Notes: generated by a model not told the origin, from the letters alone. A DNA stretch of 64,000 nucleotides from Saliterribacillus persicus (GCF_003337485.1 NZ_QPJJ01000010.1:62001-126000), one strand, 5' to 3'; shown: positions 17,770 through 28,695, counted from the stretch's first letter. Program-made: numbers and translations.

Positions 17770-19479
17770 CTATTGATGAAAGTCAAGGCCGGAAATGACT
17801 TCTTCTACGTATCCTTTTCGAATGACGAAGTCTCCAAAATGCTCTTTCTCTTTTCGATCTTTTGCAAAATGATTTAACATCGGTTTTAGCGTGTCTAGAA
17901 TCTCTTTCTCTCCAATATTCTCACGATATAATTTACTCAATCTGTCTCCAGCAAAGCCTGCACCTAAATACATGTTGTATTTACCTGGTGCTTTACCGAT
18001 AAAAGCAATTTCTCCTAATGTTGGCCGTGAGCAACTATTTGGACAGCCTGACATACGGATTGTAATTTCTTCTTCTCGTAATCCCGCTTCATCCAAAATT
18101 TCTTCTACCTTAGTAACCAAGGATGGCAGGTAGCGTTCTGCTTCGGCCATAGCAAGTCCACAAGTAGGAAGTGCCACACACGCCATTGAATTTCTTCTGA
18201 GTGCAGAATTTTCCTTTCCATCTGTAAGCCCGTATTTACTCACTAATTCATTAATTTTTTTCTTTTTTCGAGCTGTCACATTACTAATAATGATATTTTG
18301 ATTCGGCGTAAGTCTAAAGTCTCCGGTATGTACCTTAGCGATCTCCCTTAGACCTGTCATTAACGGATAATCCGGTGCGTCGTGGATTCGTCCATTCTCC
18401 ACAAACAGTGTTAAATGCCATTTCCCATCATTTTGAAGCCAGCCATATCGGTCACCATTATGATCAAAATGATAGGCTCTTGTTTCCTCTAGCTCCCAGC
18501 CTAATCTCTCATTCAATTCTTGTTTTAGCCATTCGATTCCTCGCTTATCAATCGTGTACTTAAAGCGGGCATTCTTTCTTTCTGAACGATTACCATAATC
18601 TCGCTGAATGGTAAGTATTTTCTCAGCTACTTCCTTGATATTTTCCGTTGGTGTAAAGCCAATTACACGGGACAGCTGCGGATACGTATTTGTATCACCA
18701 TGCGTCATACCCATTCCGCCACCTACAGCAACGTTGAATCCTACTAATTTATCATCCTCTAATATAGCAATAAAGCCTAGGTCCTGTGAAAAAATATCAA
18801 TATCATTAGAGGGTGGAACAGCTACCCCAATTTTAAACTTACGCGGTAAATAAAGGGCACCATACATTGGTTCAACCTCTTCCTTTGAATCGATTACTTT
18901 TTCCTCATCGAGCCAGATTTCATGATAGGCCTTTGTTTTTGGTAAAAGGTGTTCACTTAAAGCAATGGATGCCTCATAAACTTCCTGATGAATTTTAGAT
19001 TGATGAGGATTAGCATTACACATTACATTCCGGTTTACGTCCCCACAAGCAGCGATCGTATCCATTAATGCCTCATTAATCTCTTGCATCGTTTTTTTCA
19101 TATTCCATTTTAAAATCCCGTGCATTTGAAAGGTTTGTCTTGTTGTTAATTTTAGCGTATTGTTTCCATATTTCGTTGCTAAGTCATCCATTGTTAGCCA
19201 TTGATTCGGGGTCGCCACTCCACCAGGAAGGCGCACACGAATCATAAATTGATAAGCTGGTTCTAGCTTTTGTTGCTGACGTTCATTACGAATATCACGG
19301 TCATCCTGCATATAACTGCCATGAAATTTTAATAACTTCGTATCTGCATCTGGAATCGCTGCTGTGATTCGGTCCTCAAAGCTTTCCACCAGCGTCCCTC
19401 GTAAATAATCACTTTCTTCCTTAATATCTTCCATTTCACTTGGACGTCCATCTTGCTGCTTTAGCCCTTTTAAGCTCAT
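17770..19479 (-). CDS. cysI: Sulfite reductase, hemoprotein beta subunit
   Basis: Reduces sulfite to sulfide with six electrons supplied by CysJ. About 569 residues from ATG 19479, which is 7 bases after GAAAGGAG. Two ferredoxin-like half-domains are followed by the [4Fe-4S]-siroheme ligands [15 protein letters not shown] and [15 protein letters not shown] (four cysteines in the C-x5-C ... C-x3-C layout). Substrate-binding arginines occur in [11 protein letters not shown]. Last gene of the operon, a few bases after cysJ. Confidence 0.96.
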   Translation of the reverse strand: MSLKGLKQQDGRPSEMEDIKEESDYLRGTLVESFEDRITAAIPDADTKLLKFHGSYMQDDRDIRNERQQQKLEPAYQFMIRVRLPGGVATPNQWLTMDDLATKYGNNTLKLTTRQTFQMHGILKWNMKKTMQEINEALMDTIAACGDVNRNVMCNANPHQSKIHQEVYEASIALSEHLLPKTKAYHEIWLDEEKVIDSKEEVEPMYGALYLPRKFKIGVAVPPSNDIDIFSQDLGFIAILEDDKLVGFNVAVGGGMGMTHGDTNTYPQLSRVIGFTPTENIKEVAEKILTIQRDYGNRSERKNARFKYTIDKRGIEWLKQELNERLGWELEETRAYHFDHNGDRYGWLQNDGKWHLTLFVENGRIHDAPDYPLMTGLREIAKVHTGDFRLTPNQNIIISNVTARKKKKINELVSKYGLTDGKENSALRRNSMACVALPTCGLAMAEAERYLPSLVTKVEEILDEAGLREEEITIRMSGCPNSCSRPTLGEIAFIGKAPGKYNMYLGAGFAGDRLSKLYRENIGEKEILDTLKPMLNHFAKDRKEKEHFGDFVIRKGYVEEVISGLDFHQ

Positions 19480-19509
19480 GATTATGCTCCTTTCCGATTG
19501 CATATCTCT

Positions 19510-21348
19510 TTAATATACATCACGCAAATAGCGTTTCTCGCCTCTTAAATTAGCAAGATACTCTTCCGCTTCCTCTTTTGTCAAATTACCTTCCGTTTCA
19601 ATAACAGACAAAATCGTCGCATGAACATCCTTTGCCATATACTTTTCATCGCCACATACGTAGATATACGCTCCATCCTCTAACCAGTTAAAAAATTCCT
19701 TGCTTTTTTCCTGGATGCGGTGCTGCACATACACTTTTTCCGCCGTATCTCTAGAAAAGGCAACATCCATTTTCGTTAGAATTCCGTCCTTAAGCCAGCG
19801 TTGCCATTCTGTTTGATAAAGAAAATCTGTAACAAAATACTGTTCACCAAAAAATAGCCATGACTTGCCACTTGCTTCTGTTTCCTCTCTTTCCTCTAAA
19901 AAGGCACGATACGGAGCAACTCCAGTTCCTGCACCAATCATAATAATCGGCTTCTCTGGATTTTCTGGAAGTCTAAAATTTGTATTTTTTTGAATAAAGA
20001 CAGGTAGTCTTGACCCATGCTCTGCTCTTTCCGCACATTGAAGTGAGCAAACACCGCCACGGTCGCGTTCATGCGCATGATACCTTAGGGCGCCGATCGT
20101 AAGATGAACCTCATCCGGATTCGCCTTTAAGCTACTTGAAATCGAGTAAAGACGCACAGGTATTTTTCGAAGTATTTTAATAAATTCTTCAGCGGAAGCA
20201 TGCCACGGTCCAAAGTCACGAATCAAATCTATTAAATCACGTCCATACATATACGTATCAAGCTCTTCTTTGTTTTCTGCATCGAGTAGCTTTTCCAGTT
20301 CTTTATTCCCTGAAAAGGCGGCTGCTTTTTGTAGCAACGGCTTAGATAAACAAGTTATTTCATACGTTGAAGTTAGCGCTTCTCTGAGTGAACGTATTTC
20401 ACCTTGATTATTAATAGAAACAGATTGCTCAGGGTTCCAGCCTGTCACCTCAATTAATTTATCTACTAATGTAGGATCATTTTCTGGGAAAATCCCTAAG
20501 CTATCCCCTGGTGCATATTCTAAATTTGACCCTTCTAAATCAAGCTCAAGATGGCGTGTTTCTTTGTTTGATCCACGACCATTTAGATTTAAATTCTCTA
20601 AAATTTCCGCTCGGAAAGGATTTGTTCTCGAATACACAGGCTGGCTAGCCAATTGCTTACTTTCACTCTCACTTACCACACTTGTTACTACCTCATTCGT
20701 AGGCTTAGCCTCATTTAAAGCCTTTAACACACCTGAGGTCCATTCCTCTGCTGGCTCTTCAAAATCCAAATCACAATCCACTCTAGGATGAATTCTTTTT
20801 GCACCAAGCTCTTCTATTCGTTTATCAAAATCTTTACCTGTCTGGCAGAAAAATTCATAGGAGCTATCGCCTAGCGAAAGCACAGAGAATCTTACATCTT
20901 CAAGCTTTGGTGCTCGTTTACTAAACAAGAAATCATAAAAAGCAATGGCATTATCGGGCGGATCCCCGTCACCATGTGTACTCGTTATAATTAGTAAATC
21001 CTCCACTTTCTTTAAATCCTTTGGCTTGAATTCATCTAACGGTTTTAGTGAAACATTAAACTTTTCCTGCTCTAGCTTTTGCGAAAAATCTTCTGCAATA
21101 GCCTGACAATTTCCTGTATGAGAACCGACTAAAATCATGATTTCTCTTGTCTGCGTTACCTGTTGAGCCTCAGTGACTGGGCTAGCCTGCACTTGATCTA
21201 CTGCGCCAGCCGGTGCTTGGGTTAACTCTACGGCAGATAAATATCCATTTAGCCATATCTTCTGTTTTTCTGTTAGCGTACCGAGTAGCCGATTCAACAG
21301 TTCTACTTGCTCCTGATCAAAAGGACTGTTCATTATTTGTAATTGCAA
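19510..21348 (-). CDS. cysJ: Sulfite reductase, flavoprotein alpha subunit
   Basis: Carries electrons from NADPH through FAD and FMN to CysI. The start is taken as TTG 21348 (protein MQLQIMNSPFDQEQ..., matching known CysJ starts), since the GTG at 21357 lies in the SD GAGGTG. The flavodoxin domain is about 65-210 (VGSHTGNCQAIAEDF, SLGDSSYEFFCQTGK). The FAD domain has RLYSISSS and HERDRGGVCS. The NADPH domain has GAGTGVAPYRAFLEER and the C-terminus LRGEKRYLRDVY. Full length. Confidence 0.95.
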   Translation of the reverse strand: MQLQIMNSPFDQEQVELLNRLLGTLTEKQKIWLNGYLSAVELTQAPAGAVDQVQASPVTEAQQVTQTREIMILVGSHTGNCQAIAEDFSQKLEQEKFNVSLKPLDEFKPKDLKKVEDLLIITSTHGDGDPPDNAIAFYDFLFSKRAPKLEDVRFSVLSLGDSSYEFFCQTGKDFDKRIEELGAKRIHPRVDCDLDFEEPAEEWTSGVLKALNEAKPTNEVVTSVVSESESKQLASQPVYSRTNPFRAEILENLNLNGRGSNKETRHLELDLEGSNLEYAPGDSLGIFPENDPTLVDKLIEVTGWNPEQSVSINNQGEIRSLREALTSTYEITCLSKPLLQKAAAFSGNKELEKLLDAENKEELDTYMYGRDLIDLIRDFGPWHASAEEFIKILRKIPVRLYSISSSLKANPDEVHLTIGALRYHAHERDRGGVCSLQCAERAEHGSRLPVFIQKNTNFRLPENPEKPIIMIGAGTGVAPYRAFLEEREETEASGKSWLFFGEQYFVTDFLYQTEWQRWLKDGILTKMDVAFSRDTAEKVYVQHRIQEKSKEFFNWLEDGAYIYVCGDEKYMAKDVHATILSVIETEGNLTKEEAEEYLANLRGEKRYLRDVY

Positions 21349-21433
21349 TTTTCCCACCTCAAAAAAGATATTTTAAAAATTCTTGCCTCAATTCTTTTGA
21401 AAAGCTTCACGTCTGCGTGAGTTCATTGGAGGA

Positions 21434-22240
21434 TCATGAAACCGTATTGTAATAGTTATTCAACGCAACGATCATTGCGCCCATTTTTTGATTATCCGGT
21501 TCAACGACCCTTTTAATCCCATTATTTTTTAATTCCTGTGCTGTAACCTTCCCAACAGCAACAGCTAATACTTTTTCGTTACATGCTGCGGTTATTTCGG
21601 AATTTCTATCGTTATCTGCAAACAGGTTGATCACTTGCGTCTTACTCGTAAATACTACAGCGTCCAATGATTTTTCTATAATTGCTTCTCTTAATCCATT
21701 AACGATAGAAGGAGTCGGTGGCTCAAAGGAGTATGGCTTAGATAGATAAACAGAATAGCCTATTGTTTCTAGCTCATTTTTAAGCTTCGCGTCATCCTGA
21801 TTATACGCCTGCAAAAAGATGCGCTTTGGTCCATTTTTATCAAACTCATCTCGTAAGTCCTGCAATAACCTATCCATCGTTCCATCCTCTGACAAAATTG
21901 TTGGTTCTAGGCTATGCTCTTTTAACCACGCTGATGTCTTGCTTCCCCTTATTGCCAAATGTAGCTGGCGTAACTTTTTGATAAAATGCTTATCTATCCC
22001 GATAGCAGTTGCTGTATTCTCTAATGTTCTTGCGCCGATCCCAGTCGTTAACACTGCCCAATCAAATTCTTCCTCTAAAAGATGCTTAATGTCTTGACTA
22101 CTGATTTCTTCATTTAATTGTTGCTTCCCTTGGATCGAATACACTACTGGAATACCGCTTTGCTTTTGGATCAATGTACTGATTTCCTTCGCACGCCTAT
22201 CAGCTGCAATCCCTATTTGCTTTTGCTGTAAACCATCCAT
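21434..22240 (-). CDS. Uroporphyrinogen-III synthase (HemD family)
   Basis: 268-residue protein of the HemD fold: two alpha/beta domains, with DWAVLTTGIGARTL in the first half and DAVVFTSKTQVINLF plus AVAVGKVTAQELKNNG in the second, as in uroporphyrinogen-III synthases. It would close hydroxymethylbilane to uroporphyrinogen III, the substrate of the SUMT encoded two genes upstream. In B. subtilis the corresponding operon position holds SirC (precorrin-2 dehydrogenase), which is absent here. HemD sequences diverge widely, so specificity is family-level. Confidence 0.82.
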   Translation of the reverse strand: MDGLQQKQIGIAADRRAKEISTLIQKQSGIPVVYSIQGKQQLNEEISSQDIKHLLEEEFDWAVLTTGIGARTLENTATAIGIDKHFIKKLRQLHLAIRGSKTSAWLKEHSLEPTILSEDGTMDRLLQDLRDEFDKNGPKRIFLQAYNQDDAKLKNELETIGYSVYLSKPYSFEPPTPSIVNGLREAIIEKSLDAVVFTSKTQVINLFADNDRNSEITAACNEKVLAVAVGKVTAQELKNNGIKRVVEPDNQKMGAMIVALNNYYNTVS

Positions 22241-22285
22241 TTAACCACACGCCCCTCCCTATTGTTTTGCTGCAATATTGCTTTA

Positions 22286-23044
22286 CTACTTTATTAATAC
22301 ATGCTCGTTATTTAAAGCTAGTGCCTCATGTACTCGATCAGTTAAAGCCTCAATCATATACGGATGATCATTTAGGTAGTCACATATTATAATTTCTTGA
22401 TCCGCTCTTTCTAGCTGATTAATTTTATCCTGAACTGAACGCATTAATAATCCAGTAAACCACAAGTAAGGTACAACGTAAATTTGCGACCAATCCTCAT
22501 TTACAGAAGCTTCGATTGCATCTGGAAAGGAAGGTTCACATGCCGCTAAATAACAGACACGAACATCGCAAACTTCTATTTTATTTTTTAATCGACGGGC
22601 AATCTCCTCAATTGCTCTAGCACTTTCAGGCATGTAACTGCCTCTGCCAACAAGTAAAATACTGGCATTTGATAAAGGTGCTACCTTTTTTTCTAGAATT
22701 CGTTCTACGAGTATATCAATCACTTTATCTTGGACACCGATCGGTTCCCCGTAGGTAAAAGTGACCGATGGATACTGTTGTTTTGCTTTCTTTATTTCAT
22801 TCGGTATATCTTTATAATAATGACCAGCTGATAGAAGAAGCACAGGAATCATTGCAATTTTAGTTGCACCTTTATTTACTAGATTAGAAACACCCTTTGC
22901 GATATCAGGCTCAGCCAATTCGAGAAAGCAGATTTCCTGAAGAGGAGCCTTGACTCTTTCGCTGACAGTCTGTAAAAACGTTGTAGCTTCCTGCCTTGCT
23001 TTTTCCACTCGACTTCCATGACTAATATATAAAACTGCCTGCAT
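22286..23044 (-). CDS. sirB: Sirohydrochlorin ferrochelatase, CbiX/SirB type
   Basis: Inserts ferrous iron into sirohydrochlorin, the last step to siroheme for CysI. The 252 residues form two CbiX-like halves. The N-terminal half has YISHGSRVEKARQE and MIPVLLLSAGHYYKDIP with the metal-binding histidines. The C-terminal half has LLVGRGSYMPES and YVVPYLWFTGLL. In the second half the metal histidines are replaced, as is normal in the long SirB type. Sits between sumT and hemD. Confidence 0.9.
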   Translation of the reverse strand: MQAVLYISHGSRVEKARQEATTFLQTVSERVKAPLQEICFLELAEPDIAKGVSNLVNKGATKIAMIPVLLLSAGHYYKDIPNEIKKAKQQYPSVTFTYGEPIGVQDKVIDILVERILEKKVAPLSNASILLVGRGSYMPESARAIEEIARRLKNKIEVCDVRVCYLAACEPSFPDAIEASVNEDWSQIYVVPYLWFTGLLMRSVQDKINQLERADQEIIICDYLNDHPYMIEALTDRVHEALALNNEHVLIK

Positions 23045-23060
23045 AAGTCCCTCCCTTTCT

Positions 23061-23837
23061 CTAACCGACGATCGACGTCAAAAGTACTTCCTTTTCATCC
23101 CTAATCTCTTCATACCACTTTAATTTTTCTCTCAATTTAACCACTTCCCCAACAACGATCATGGACGGATTCTTAATGCCGTGGGCTTTTATCACAATGT
23201 CAGCTAAGGTGCCTGTCACCGTCTCCTGCTCTGTTGTTGTTCCCCACCTAATCAGGGCAATCGGAGTGGTTGAAGGTAAACCATGTTTTATAAGCTGATC
23301 ACAAATGTCGGGTAATTTACTTACACCCATGTAAATACACAGTGTATCCATACTCTTTACGACATGCTTCCAATAATCTTCTTGCTCTTTCCCGACTTTA
23401 CTAACGCCAGAGATAAAGGCAACAGAAGAACTGAAGTCACGATGCGTAACAGGTATGCCAGCATACGCAGGGGCTGCGATACCTGAGGTTATGCCAGGTA
23501 CAATTTCAAACGGAATTTGATAGCTTGCTAACACTTCAGCTTCTTCCCCGCCTCTTCCAAAAACGAAAGGGTCTCCCCCTTTAAGACGAGTAACTACCTT
23601 GCCCTGTAAAGCATATCTACATAAAAGTTCATTGATTGCTTCTTGAGTCAGGGAATGATTATCTGGACTCTTCCCACAAAAAATCAAGGAGGCATTTTCC
23701 TTTGCTTCTTCTAGCAGCTGTTGATTGATAAGGCGGTCATATAAAATAACATCCGCTTCCTGAATGGCTTTTAACCCTTTTAACGTAATCAAGTCATAAT
23801 CTCCTGGCCCCGCGCCAACTAAGTAAACTTTCCCCAT
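23061..23837 (-). CDS. cobA: Uroporphyrinogen-III C-methyltransferase (SUMT)
   Basis: Methylates uroporphyrinogen III twice to precorrin-2, the branch point to siroheme. The 258 residues show the SAM-binding signature VGAGPGDYDLITLKG at the start, YDRLI, then RLKGGDPFVFGRGGEEAEVL, VPGITSGIAAPAYAGIPVTHRD and a C-terminal TTTEQETVTGTL. Single-domain form, not fused to CysG. A copy of the core GGTGCCTGTCACC repeat occurs within the coding region at 23208-23220. Confidence 0.94.
   Translation of the reverse strand: MGKVYLVGAGPGDYDLITLKGLKAIQEADVILYDRLINQQLLEEAKENASLIFCGKSPDNHSLTQEAINELLCRYALQGKVVTRLKGGDPFVFGRGGEEAEVLASYQIPFEIVPGITSGIAAPAYAGIPVTHRDFSSSVAFISGVSKVGKEQEDYWKHVVKSMDTLCIYMGVSKLPDICDQLIKHGLPSTTPIALIRWGTTTEQETVTGTLADIVIKAHGIKNPSMIVVGEVVKLREKLKWYEEIRDEKEVLLTSIVG
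23208..23220 (+). repeat. GGTGCCTGTCACC core inside cobA
   Basis: The 13-bp palindromic core of the dispersed repeat (copies at 17681 and 28696) occurs in frame in the SUMT gene, encoding part of TVTGTL. It may be chance, or a preferred insertion or target sequence. Confidence 0.4.
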
Positions 23838-23935
23838 TGCTTTTCAGACTCCTTTTCGTAAATAAGATAGCGATTTGTCCGCTTCTTATCCTTTATTTTT
23901 TTAACTGTATAGTATTCCCCAAAAGACGATAACTT

Positions 23936-24649
23936 CTAGCGATGTAGCCCACACTCCGTTTTGCCAAAGCCTCTCCATCTACCTGCACGGCTATCCTCAT
24001 CTGAAGTAACTGCAAAAGAACAATGCTTACAGCCAATACTCGGGAAGCCTTTATCGTGCAATTCATTATAATCTAAGCGGTTTAATCGGATATATTCCCA
24101 CACATCGTCCCACGTCCAATGGATCAACGGGCATATTTTGATCGATTTAAACCTTTCATCCTTGTTAATAAAATTTGTATTTCTACGACTAGCTGATTGC
24201 TCCCGTCTTAAACCAGAAATCCAAGCATCCACTCCAAATAGTGTTTCCTCAAGTGGTTTCACCTTCCTAATATCACAGCATTTATCGGGTTCACGGTTCC
24301 ATAATTCCGGTCCATACTGACTTGCTTGTTCCTCAATTGTTATTGCTGGTTTTTTTAAGCGAATCTGTAGACTTGGATAACGCTTTTTTACCCTTTCGAT
24401 TAAAGCATAGGTTTCTGTGAAATGAACGTCGGTATCTAAAAATACAATTTCTGCTGTTTTGTTCACTTTCGCAATGAGGTCAATGAGGACCATTCCCTCT
24501 GCCCCAAAGCTACAAGCATAAACAATCGAATTTCCATAGGCTTCATAGGCCCACTCCAATACTTTTTTAGCGCCTTTTGTTTCGTCAGTTGGCTGCCAGT
24601 CTAAAAATGGATCTGCTGTAAAATTCTCATACGTCAAGACCTCACTCAT
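23936..24649 (-). CDS. cysH: Assimilatory adenylylsulfate (APS/PAPS) reductase
   Basis: Reduces activated sulfate to sulfite using thioredoxin. 237 residues from ATG 24649 (AGGAGG 8 bases before). The PP-loop-like region is YACSFGAEGMVLIDL. Cys124-Cys125 (KCCDIRKV) and the pair CKHC at 207-210 are the four ligands of a [4Fe-4S] cluster. They mark the APS-reducing type, although B. subtilis-type enzymes accept PAPS also. The catalytic cysteine is in the C-terminal ECGLH. Placed after cysC. Confidence 0.95.
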   Translation of the reverse strand: MSEVLTYENFTADPFLDWQPTDETKGAKKVLEWAYEAYGNSIVYACSFGAEGMVLIDLIAKVNKTAEIVFLDTDVHFTETYALIERVKKRYPSLQIRLKKPAITIEEQASQYGPELWNREPDKCCDIRKVKPLEETLFGVDAWISGLRREQSASRRNTNFINKDERFKSIKICPLIHWTWDDVWEYIRLNRLDYNELHDKGFPSIGCKHCSFAVTSDEDSRAGRWRGFGKTECGLHR

Positions 24650-24718
24650 TGTCCTTTCCTCCTTTAAGCGCATGGATTAGCTTACTTTGATACGATTGAT
24701 GAAAGGTTAAAGTTGGTT

Positions 24719-25327
24719 TCAATCATTCACCAGGTAGTTCTTTTCCTTCAAATAATTGATAATCACCTGCACCGATTCTTCTAGTGACTGGTTATCCGTT
24801 TCAACAATTATTTCAGGGTTCGTTGGTTCTTCATATGGAGCATCTATTCCAGTAAATCCTTTGATTTCTCCAGCTCTTGCTTTTTTATACAATCCTTTTG
24901 GGTCACGTGACTCACATGCTTCAAGATTACATTTCACGTAAATCTCTATAAACTCATCTTTTTCCAAAATACTTCGAACCTGATCCCTGTCCTCTTGATA
25001 AGGGGAAATGAAGGCAGTTAAGGTTAGTAGGCCAGCATCACTCATCAATTTCCCAACTTCACCAATCCGTCTGATATTCTCAGAACGATCTTCTGGACTA
25101 AAGCCTAAGTTTTTATTTAAACCGTGGCGAACGTTATCCCCGTCTAAACGATAGGTGTGAATTCCTAACTGAAAAAGTTCATTTTCAAGCGCTACAGACA
25201 GCGTTGATTTACCTGATCCAGACAATCCTGTAAACCACAGCACCGCGCTTTTATGGTTGTTTTGTTTGTATCTATCTGCCTTTGTTATATTTGATTCATG
25301 CCATATAATATTTGTTGATTTACTCAT
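24719..25327 (-). CDS. cysC: Adenylylsulfate kinase
   Basis: Phosphorylates APS to PAPS. 202 residues from ATG 25327, 6 bases after AGGAGG (the longer frame to 25360 reads through the SD). Walker A is GLSGSGKST, the APS-binding region is [18 protein letters not shown], and the lid is [13 protein letters not shown], all intact. CysC beside an iron-sulfur CysH suggests either PAPS use or a PAPS pool for other sulfation. Confidence 0.96.
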   Translation of the reverse strand: MSKSTNIIWHESNITKADRYKQNNHKSAVLWFTGLSGSGKSTLSVALENELFQLGIHTYRLDGDNVRHGLNKNLGFSPEDRSENIRRIGEVGKLMSDAGLLTLTAFISPYQEDRDQVRSILEKDEFIEIYVKCNLEACESRDPKGLYKKARAGEIKGFTGIDAPYEEPTNPEIIVETDNQSLEESVQVIINYLKEKNYLVND

Positions 25328-25337
25328 TCTTCTCCTC

Positions 25338-27125
25338 CTAAAACCATTGATAATAGACAATTCCTACCGTTACACACATCACAATTAACGTGAGAGGCGT
25401 TCCGACTTTTACGTAATCTTTAAATTTATAACCACCTGGACCATATACAATTAAATTTGTTTGGTAGCCGATTGGTGTGATAAAGCTTGCCGATGCAGCT
25501 ATCGCTACAATCACGGCAAATCCCATTGGATCAAGCTGTAAATTTTCAGCAATCTCAAGTCCTATCGGAAGCATCAAGACTGCTGCTGCGCTATTTGTAA
25601 TTAGTTCTGTAAAGATATTCGTCAACAGGTAAATTAATGCTAGAATCGCGATCAATCCTAATGGTTGCCCAATTGATAGTAATCCATTTGCTGCCCACTG
25701 GGCGAGGCCCGTCTTCGTCATCGCAACCCCGACACCAAAGGAGCTAGCAATTAAGAGAATCACATGAAATTGCACATAATTTTTTGCTTCTTCTGCTGAG
25801 ATCGACCTGGTTACGAGTAAAATCAATACGGCAAGTGTCATTGCTTTGAACATCGTAAGCCATCCCAATGTTACAGTCGCAATCATAACTACTAATACAA
25901 GGATAGAAAACCATCCGACAACTGGGCTTTCCTGAAGCGTTTTTGGTGTTTTTAATGTAGACACAACATAAAAGTCCGTTGATCGTTGATATTTCTCTAC
26001 AAAACCATCTCCTGCTAATAACAGCAGCGTATCTCCCGGTCTCAAAATGATGTCTCCAACCTTACTGTTGATTCGCTCATTATTGCGATGTACAGCGATA
26101 ACACCTGCATCAAATCTTGAGCGAAATTTTGCCTCCTTTATCGATTTGGATAAAAGGGAGGATTGATGTGAAATAACTGCCTCCACAAGCTGCGTGTTTC
26201 CATTCTTTAAATCATTTAGTTCTAAATGGCTTCCAGTTCTTAATGAAAGACCCTTCATTTTTTGCAAATCTGCCATGGTAGAAATGAGCCCTGCAAAAAT
26301 TAATCGATCCCCTTTTTTAATAACAGTCGATGAGCTTACCGAAGAAATACGCTCATTTTTTCGAATGATTTCTATTAAATAAAGGCTGTTTAGGTTCCTT
26401 AAACCCGCTTCTTGTATCGTCTTATTCGCATACGGGAAACTATCTTCTACCATCATTTCTGCAATATACTTTCTCGAATCTTCCTTAATCTGTTGGCTAA
26501 ATCCCTTATGATTTGGTAACAGTAAGAAACCAATGGTGAATAAATAGATCAAGCCAACTATCGTGATCGGTATACCAACAATCGCTAGCTGAAAAAGATT
26601 AAAACCTTCAAACCCGTAATCAAGCAGCATACCATGTACCACTAGATTAGTAGATGTTCCAATTAAGGTAATCGTTCCACCTAAAATCGTGACATACGAT
26701 AATGGAATCAACACTTTCGAAGGAGCGATATTTCTCTTTTCACACCATTTTTTTAGAAGCGGCGTAAAGGCGACCACAATTGGCGTATTGTTTAAAAACC
26801 CTGACAGGATTGGTAATGGTAAAAAGATTCGCATCATCGAACCCTTCAAGCTTGTTCCATTGTCTAGCCATTTCACCATTAATTGATCAATCACACCGCT
26901 CTTTTGAATTGGGCCAACGACGATAAATAATAGCGCAATCGTCAGCATCCCAGTGTTAGAGAACCCTCTCAGAGCTTCCTCGGTCGTTAAAATACCTGAT
27001 AATAAGAAAATGACTAATGTTGCAAACACAATCAAATCAGGTCGTGCTAATTCAAAAAGTAACCCTGTAATCATTAGTAGTATCACAGCTAAGACAAATA
27101 TCATTTCAAGGGACATCTCGGACAT
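25338..27125 (-). CDS. SLC13-type anion permease with RCK-C domains, probable sulfate transporter
   Basis: Membrane transporter of 595 residues. Helices occupy the first ~200 residues ([37 protein letters not shown]) and the last ~190 ([39 protein letters not shown]). These form the two inverted SLC13/CitT repeats with their SNT-type motifs. The middle (about 210-390) has two TrkA-C (RCK-C) domains such as [17 protein letters not shown]. Its position between sat and cysC makes sulfate the likely substrate. ATG 27116 is an alternative start. Confidence 0.85.
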   Translation of the reverse strand: MSEMSLEMIFVLAVILLMITGLLFELARPDLIVFATLVIFLLSGILTTEEALRGFSNTGMLTIALLFIVVGPIQKSGVIDQLMVKWLDNGTSLKGSMMRIFLPLPILSGFLNNTPIVVAFTPLLKKWCEKRNIAPSKVLIPLSYVTILGGTITLIGTSTNLVVHGMLLDYGFEGFNLFQLAIVGIPITIVGLIYLFTIGFLLLPNHKGFSQQIKEDSRKYIAEMMVEDSFPYANKTIQEAGLRNLNSLYLIEIIRKNERISSVSSSTVIKKGDRLIFAGLISTMADLQKMKGLSLRTGSHLELNDLKNGNTQLVEAVISHQSSLLSKSIKEAKFRSRFDAGVIAVHRNNERINSKVGDIILRPGDTLLLLAGDGFVEKYQRSTDFYVVSTLKTPKTLQESPVVGWFSILVLVVMIATVTLGWLTMFKAMTLAVLILLVTRSISAEEAKNYVQFHVILLIASSFGVGVAMTKTGLAQWAANGLLSIGQPLGLIAILALIYLLTNIFTELITNSAAAVLMLPIGLEIAENLQLDPMGFAVIVAIAASASFITPIGYQTNLIVYGPGGYKFKDYVKVGTPLTLIVMCVTVGIVYYQWF

Positions 27126-27132
27126 TCCTCAT

Positions 27133-28296
27133 TTATTCTACGGGCACTGCCTCCTGCAAGCCTTTAATTAAAACTTCTGCTACTTCTGGTCGAGAGAATT
27201 GTTTTGGAGGCTTCTCTCCATTTCGCAGTAATTCACGTACTTTGGTGCCACTCAAGTGAACATGGTTCTCCTTTTCATGTGGGCAAGTTTTAGCGGTGCC
27301 CATATTCTCACACTTTGTGCAATAGAAGGCATGCTCAAATTTAAATATCTGTATGCCTAGCTCATCTTCAAATTGTGAAATAAAGTCCTGTGCTTCATAT
27401 GTTCCGTAATAATCACCAACACCCGCATGATCGCGGCCGACAATGAAATGGGTACACCCGTAATTTTTTCTAACGATCGCGTGCAGTACCGCTTCCTTTG
27501 GACCTGCATAACGCATCGCAGCAGGATAAATCACTAAGCTCGTTCTCTCCTTTGGATAATAGTGCTTCAAAATCACCTGATAGCTTTCCATTCGAACCTC
27601 AGGGGATATATCATCCGATTTCGTCTCACCAACTAATGGATTTAACAAAAGCCCATCTACAACCTCTAATGCCGATTTTTGAATGTACTCATGTGCTCTG
27701 TGAACAGGATTTCTTGTTTGGAATCCAACAATTGTTTTCCATCCTAATTCTTTAAATAACTGTCTTGTTTCAATTGGGTCTTTATAAAAGGCCTCAAATC
27801 CTGGATGTGTTGGACGATTTAATAGAGTAATAGATCCAGCTAAATATACATCGCCTCTGGCATATAATTTTTTTACACCCGCATGATTTTCATCCGTTGT
27901 TCCGTAGATCTTTTCCGCTTCTAACTGTTTATCATAAGAATATTTTTCATCTAATTCGAGCGTGCCATAAATGACATCATCTTCACCCTTTAGAGCAATT
28001 TCATCCCCTATTTCAAATTTTTCTGTCTCCTGTTCTGATGCAGATAACGTAATGGGAATACTCCAAATCGTGCCATCCTCTAAACGTGCATTGTGCAGTA
28101 CACTCTCATAATCTTTTTTTCCAATAAAGCCAATTAAGGGACTGAAACCGCCAATTCCAATTAACTCTAAATCTGAGAGCGCCCAATCTGAAAGGGTTAA
28201 AGTAGGAAGTAACTTCGCCTTTTGCAAGGCTTCCTCTCGTTCTGTTCCTTTTAGTTCTCTGTTTATAAGTTCTCCACCATGTGCTTGAATTGTCAT
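27133..28296 (-). CDS. sat: Sulfate adenylyltransferase (ATP sulfurylase)
   Basis: Makes APS from sulfate and ATP. 387 residues from ATG 28296, preceded by AGGAGGTAGGAAA. Key motifs are [15 protein letters not shown] (substrate site), [14 protein letters not shown] and a zinc-type cluster [15 protein letters not shown] near residue 320. PUA-like N-domain and catalytic domain only, with no fused kinase. First gene of the operon behind the SAM riboswitch. Confidence 0.97.
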   Translation of the reverse strand: MTIQAHGGELINRELKGTEREEALQKAKLLPTLTLSDWALSDLELIGIGGFSPLIGFIGKKDYESVLHNARLEDGTIWSIPITLSASEQETEKFEIGDEIALKGEDDVIYGTLELDEKYSYDKQLEAEKIYGTTDENHAGVKKLYARGDVYLAGSITLLNRPTHPGFEAFYKDPIETRQLFKELGWKTIVGFQTRNPVHRAHEYIQKSALEVVDGLLLNPLVGETKSDDISPEVRMESYQVILKHYYPKERTSLVIYPAAMRYAGPKEAVLHAIVRKNYGCTHFIVGRDHAGVGDYYGTYEAQDFISQFEDELGIQIFKFEHAFYCTKCENMGTAKTCPHEKENHVHLSGTKVRELLRNGEKPPKQFSRPEVAEVLIKGLQEAVPVE

Positions 28297-28426
28297 TTTC
28301 CTACCTCCTAGGTTTATTGTATTTCTTATCTGATTTTTCCGATTTTTCAAATAACTTATGGTCTGCCTAAGCTACTTTCCTCCTTGTTGCATTGTATTCA
28401 TTTTTTTTGTTCTTATTTTTGGCCAT

Positions 28427-28461
28427 AATAAAAGGACCCTCTTCGACAAGAAGAAGGTCCC
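28427..28461 (-). terminator. Expression-platform terminator of the SAM riboswitch
   Basis: In the minus-strand RNA GGACCUUCUUC pairs with GAAGAGGGUCC (one G-U), followed by UUUUAUUAU. It ends the leader RNA when the aptamer is occupied. Confidence 0.85.
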
Positions 28462-28478
28462 TAAATTTCAAAACAATC

Positions 28479-28590
28479 TTCTTATCTCTTAAGCAAAATT
28501 AATTGCCTATTGGAATTAGCACCGTTCCTCTAATTAGGATGGTTGCTGAGACATCACAGGGCCAAATCCCTCCGTCTCTCTTGATAAGAA
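28479..28590 (-). promoter_or_regulatory. SAM-I (S-box) riboswitch aptamer
   Basis: Canonical S-box text on the minus strand. P1 is UUCUUAUC / GAUAAGAA (28590-28583 with 28486-28479). Then come AAGAGAGACGGAGGGA, GGCCCUGUGAUGUCUCAGCAACC, the GAACGGUGCUAAUUCC block and GGCAA. All invariant stretches of the class are present. High SAM should switch the sulfate operon off through the adjacent terminator. Confidence 0.96.
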
Positions 28591-28639
28591 ATCTATTAAA
28601 TTTTCATATAAATTAACATAAGCTAAGCTGTTTTTTCCT

Positions 28640-28668
28640 ATTCTATTCCATTAAATGGCTATTGTCAA
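28640..28668 (-). promoter_or_regulatory. Sigma-A promoter of the sat operon
   Basis: TTGACA at 28668-28663, a 17-base spacer and TAGAAT at 28645-28640 on the minus strand. Transcription would start near 28633, about 45 bases before the aptamer. Confidence 0.8.
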
Positions 28669-28695
28669 TCTTAATTTTTACTTTTTTTGGGAAGG

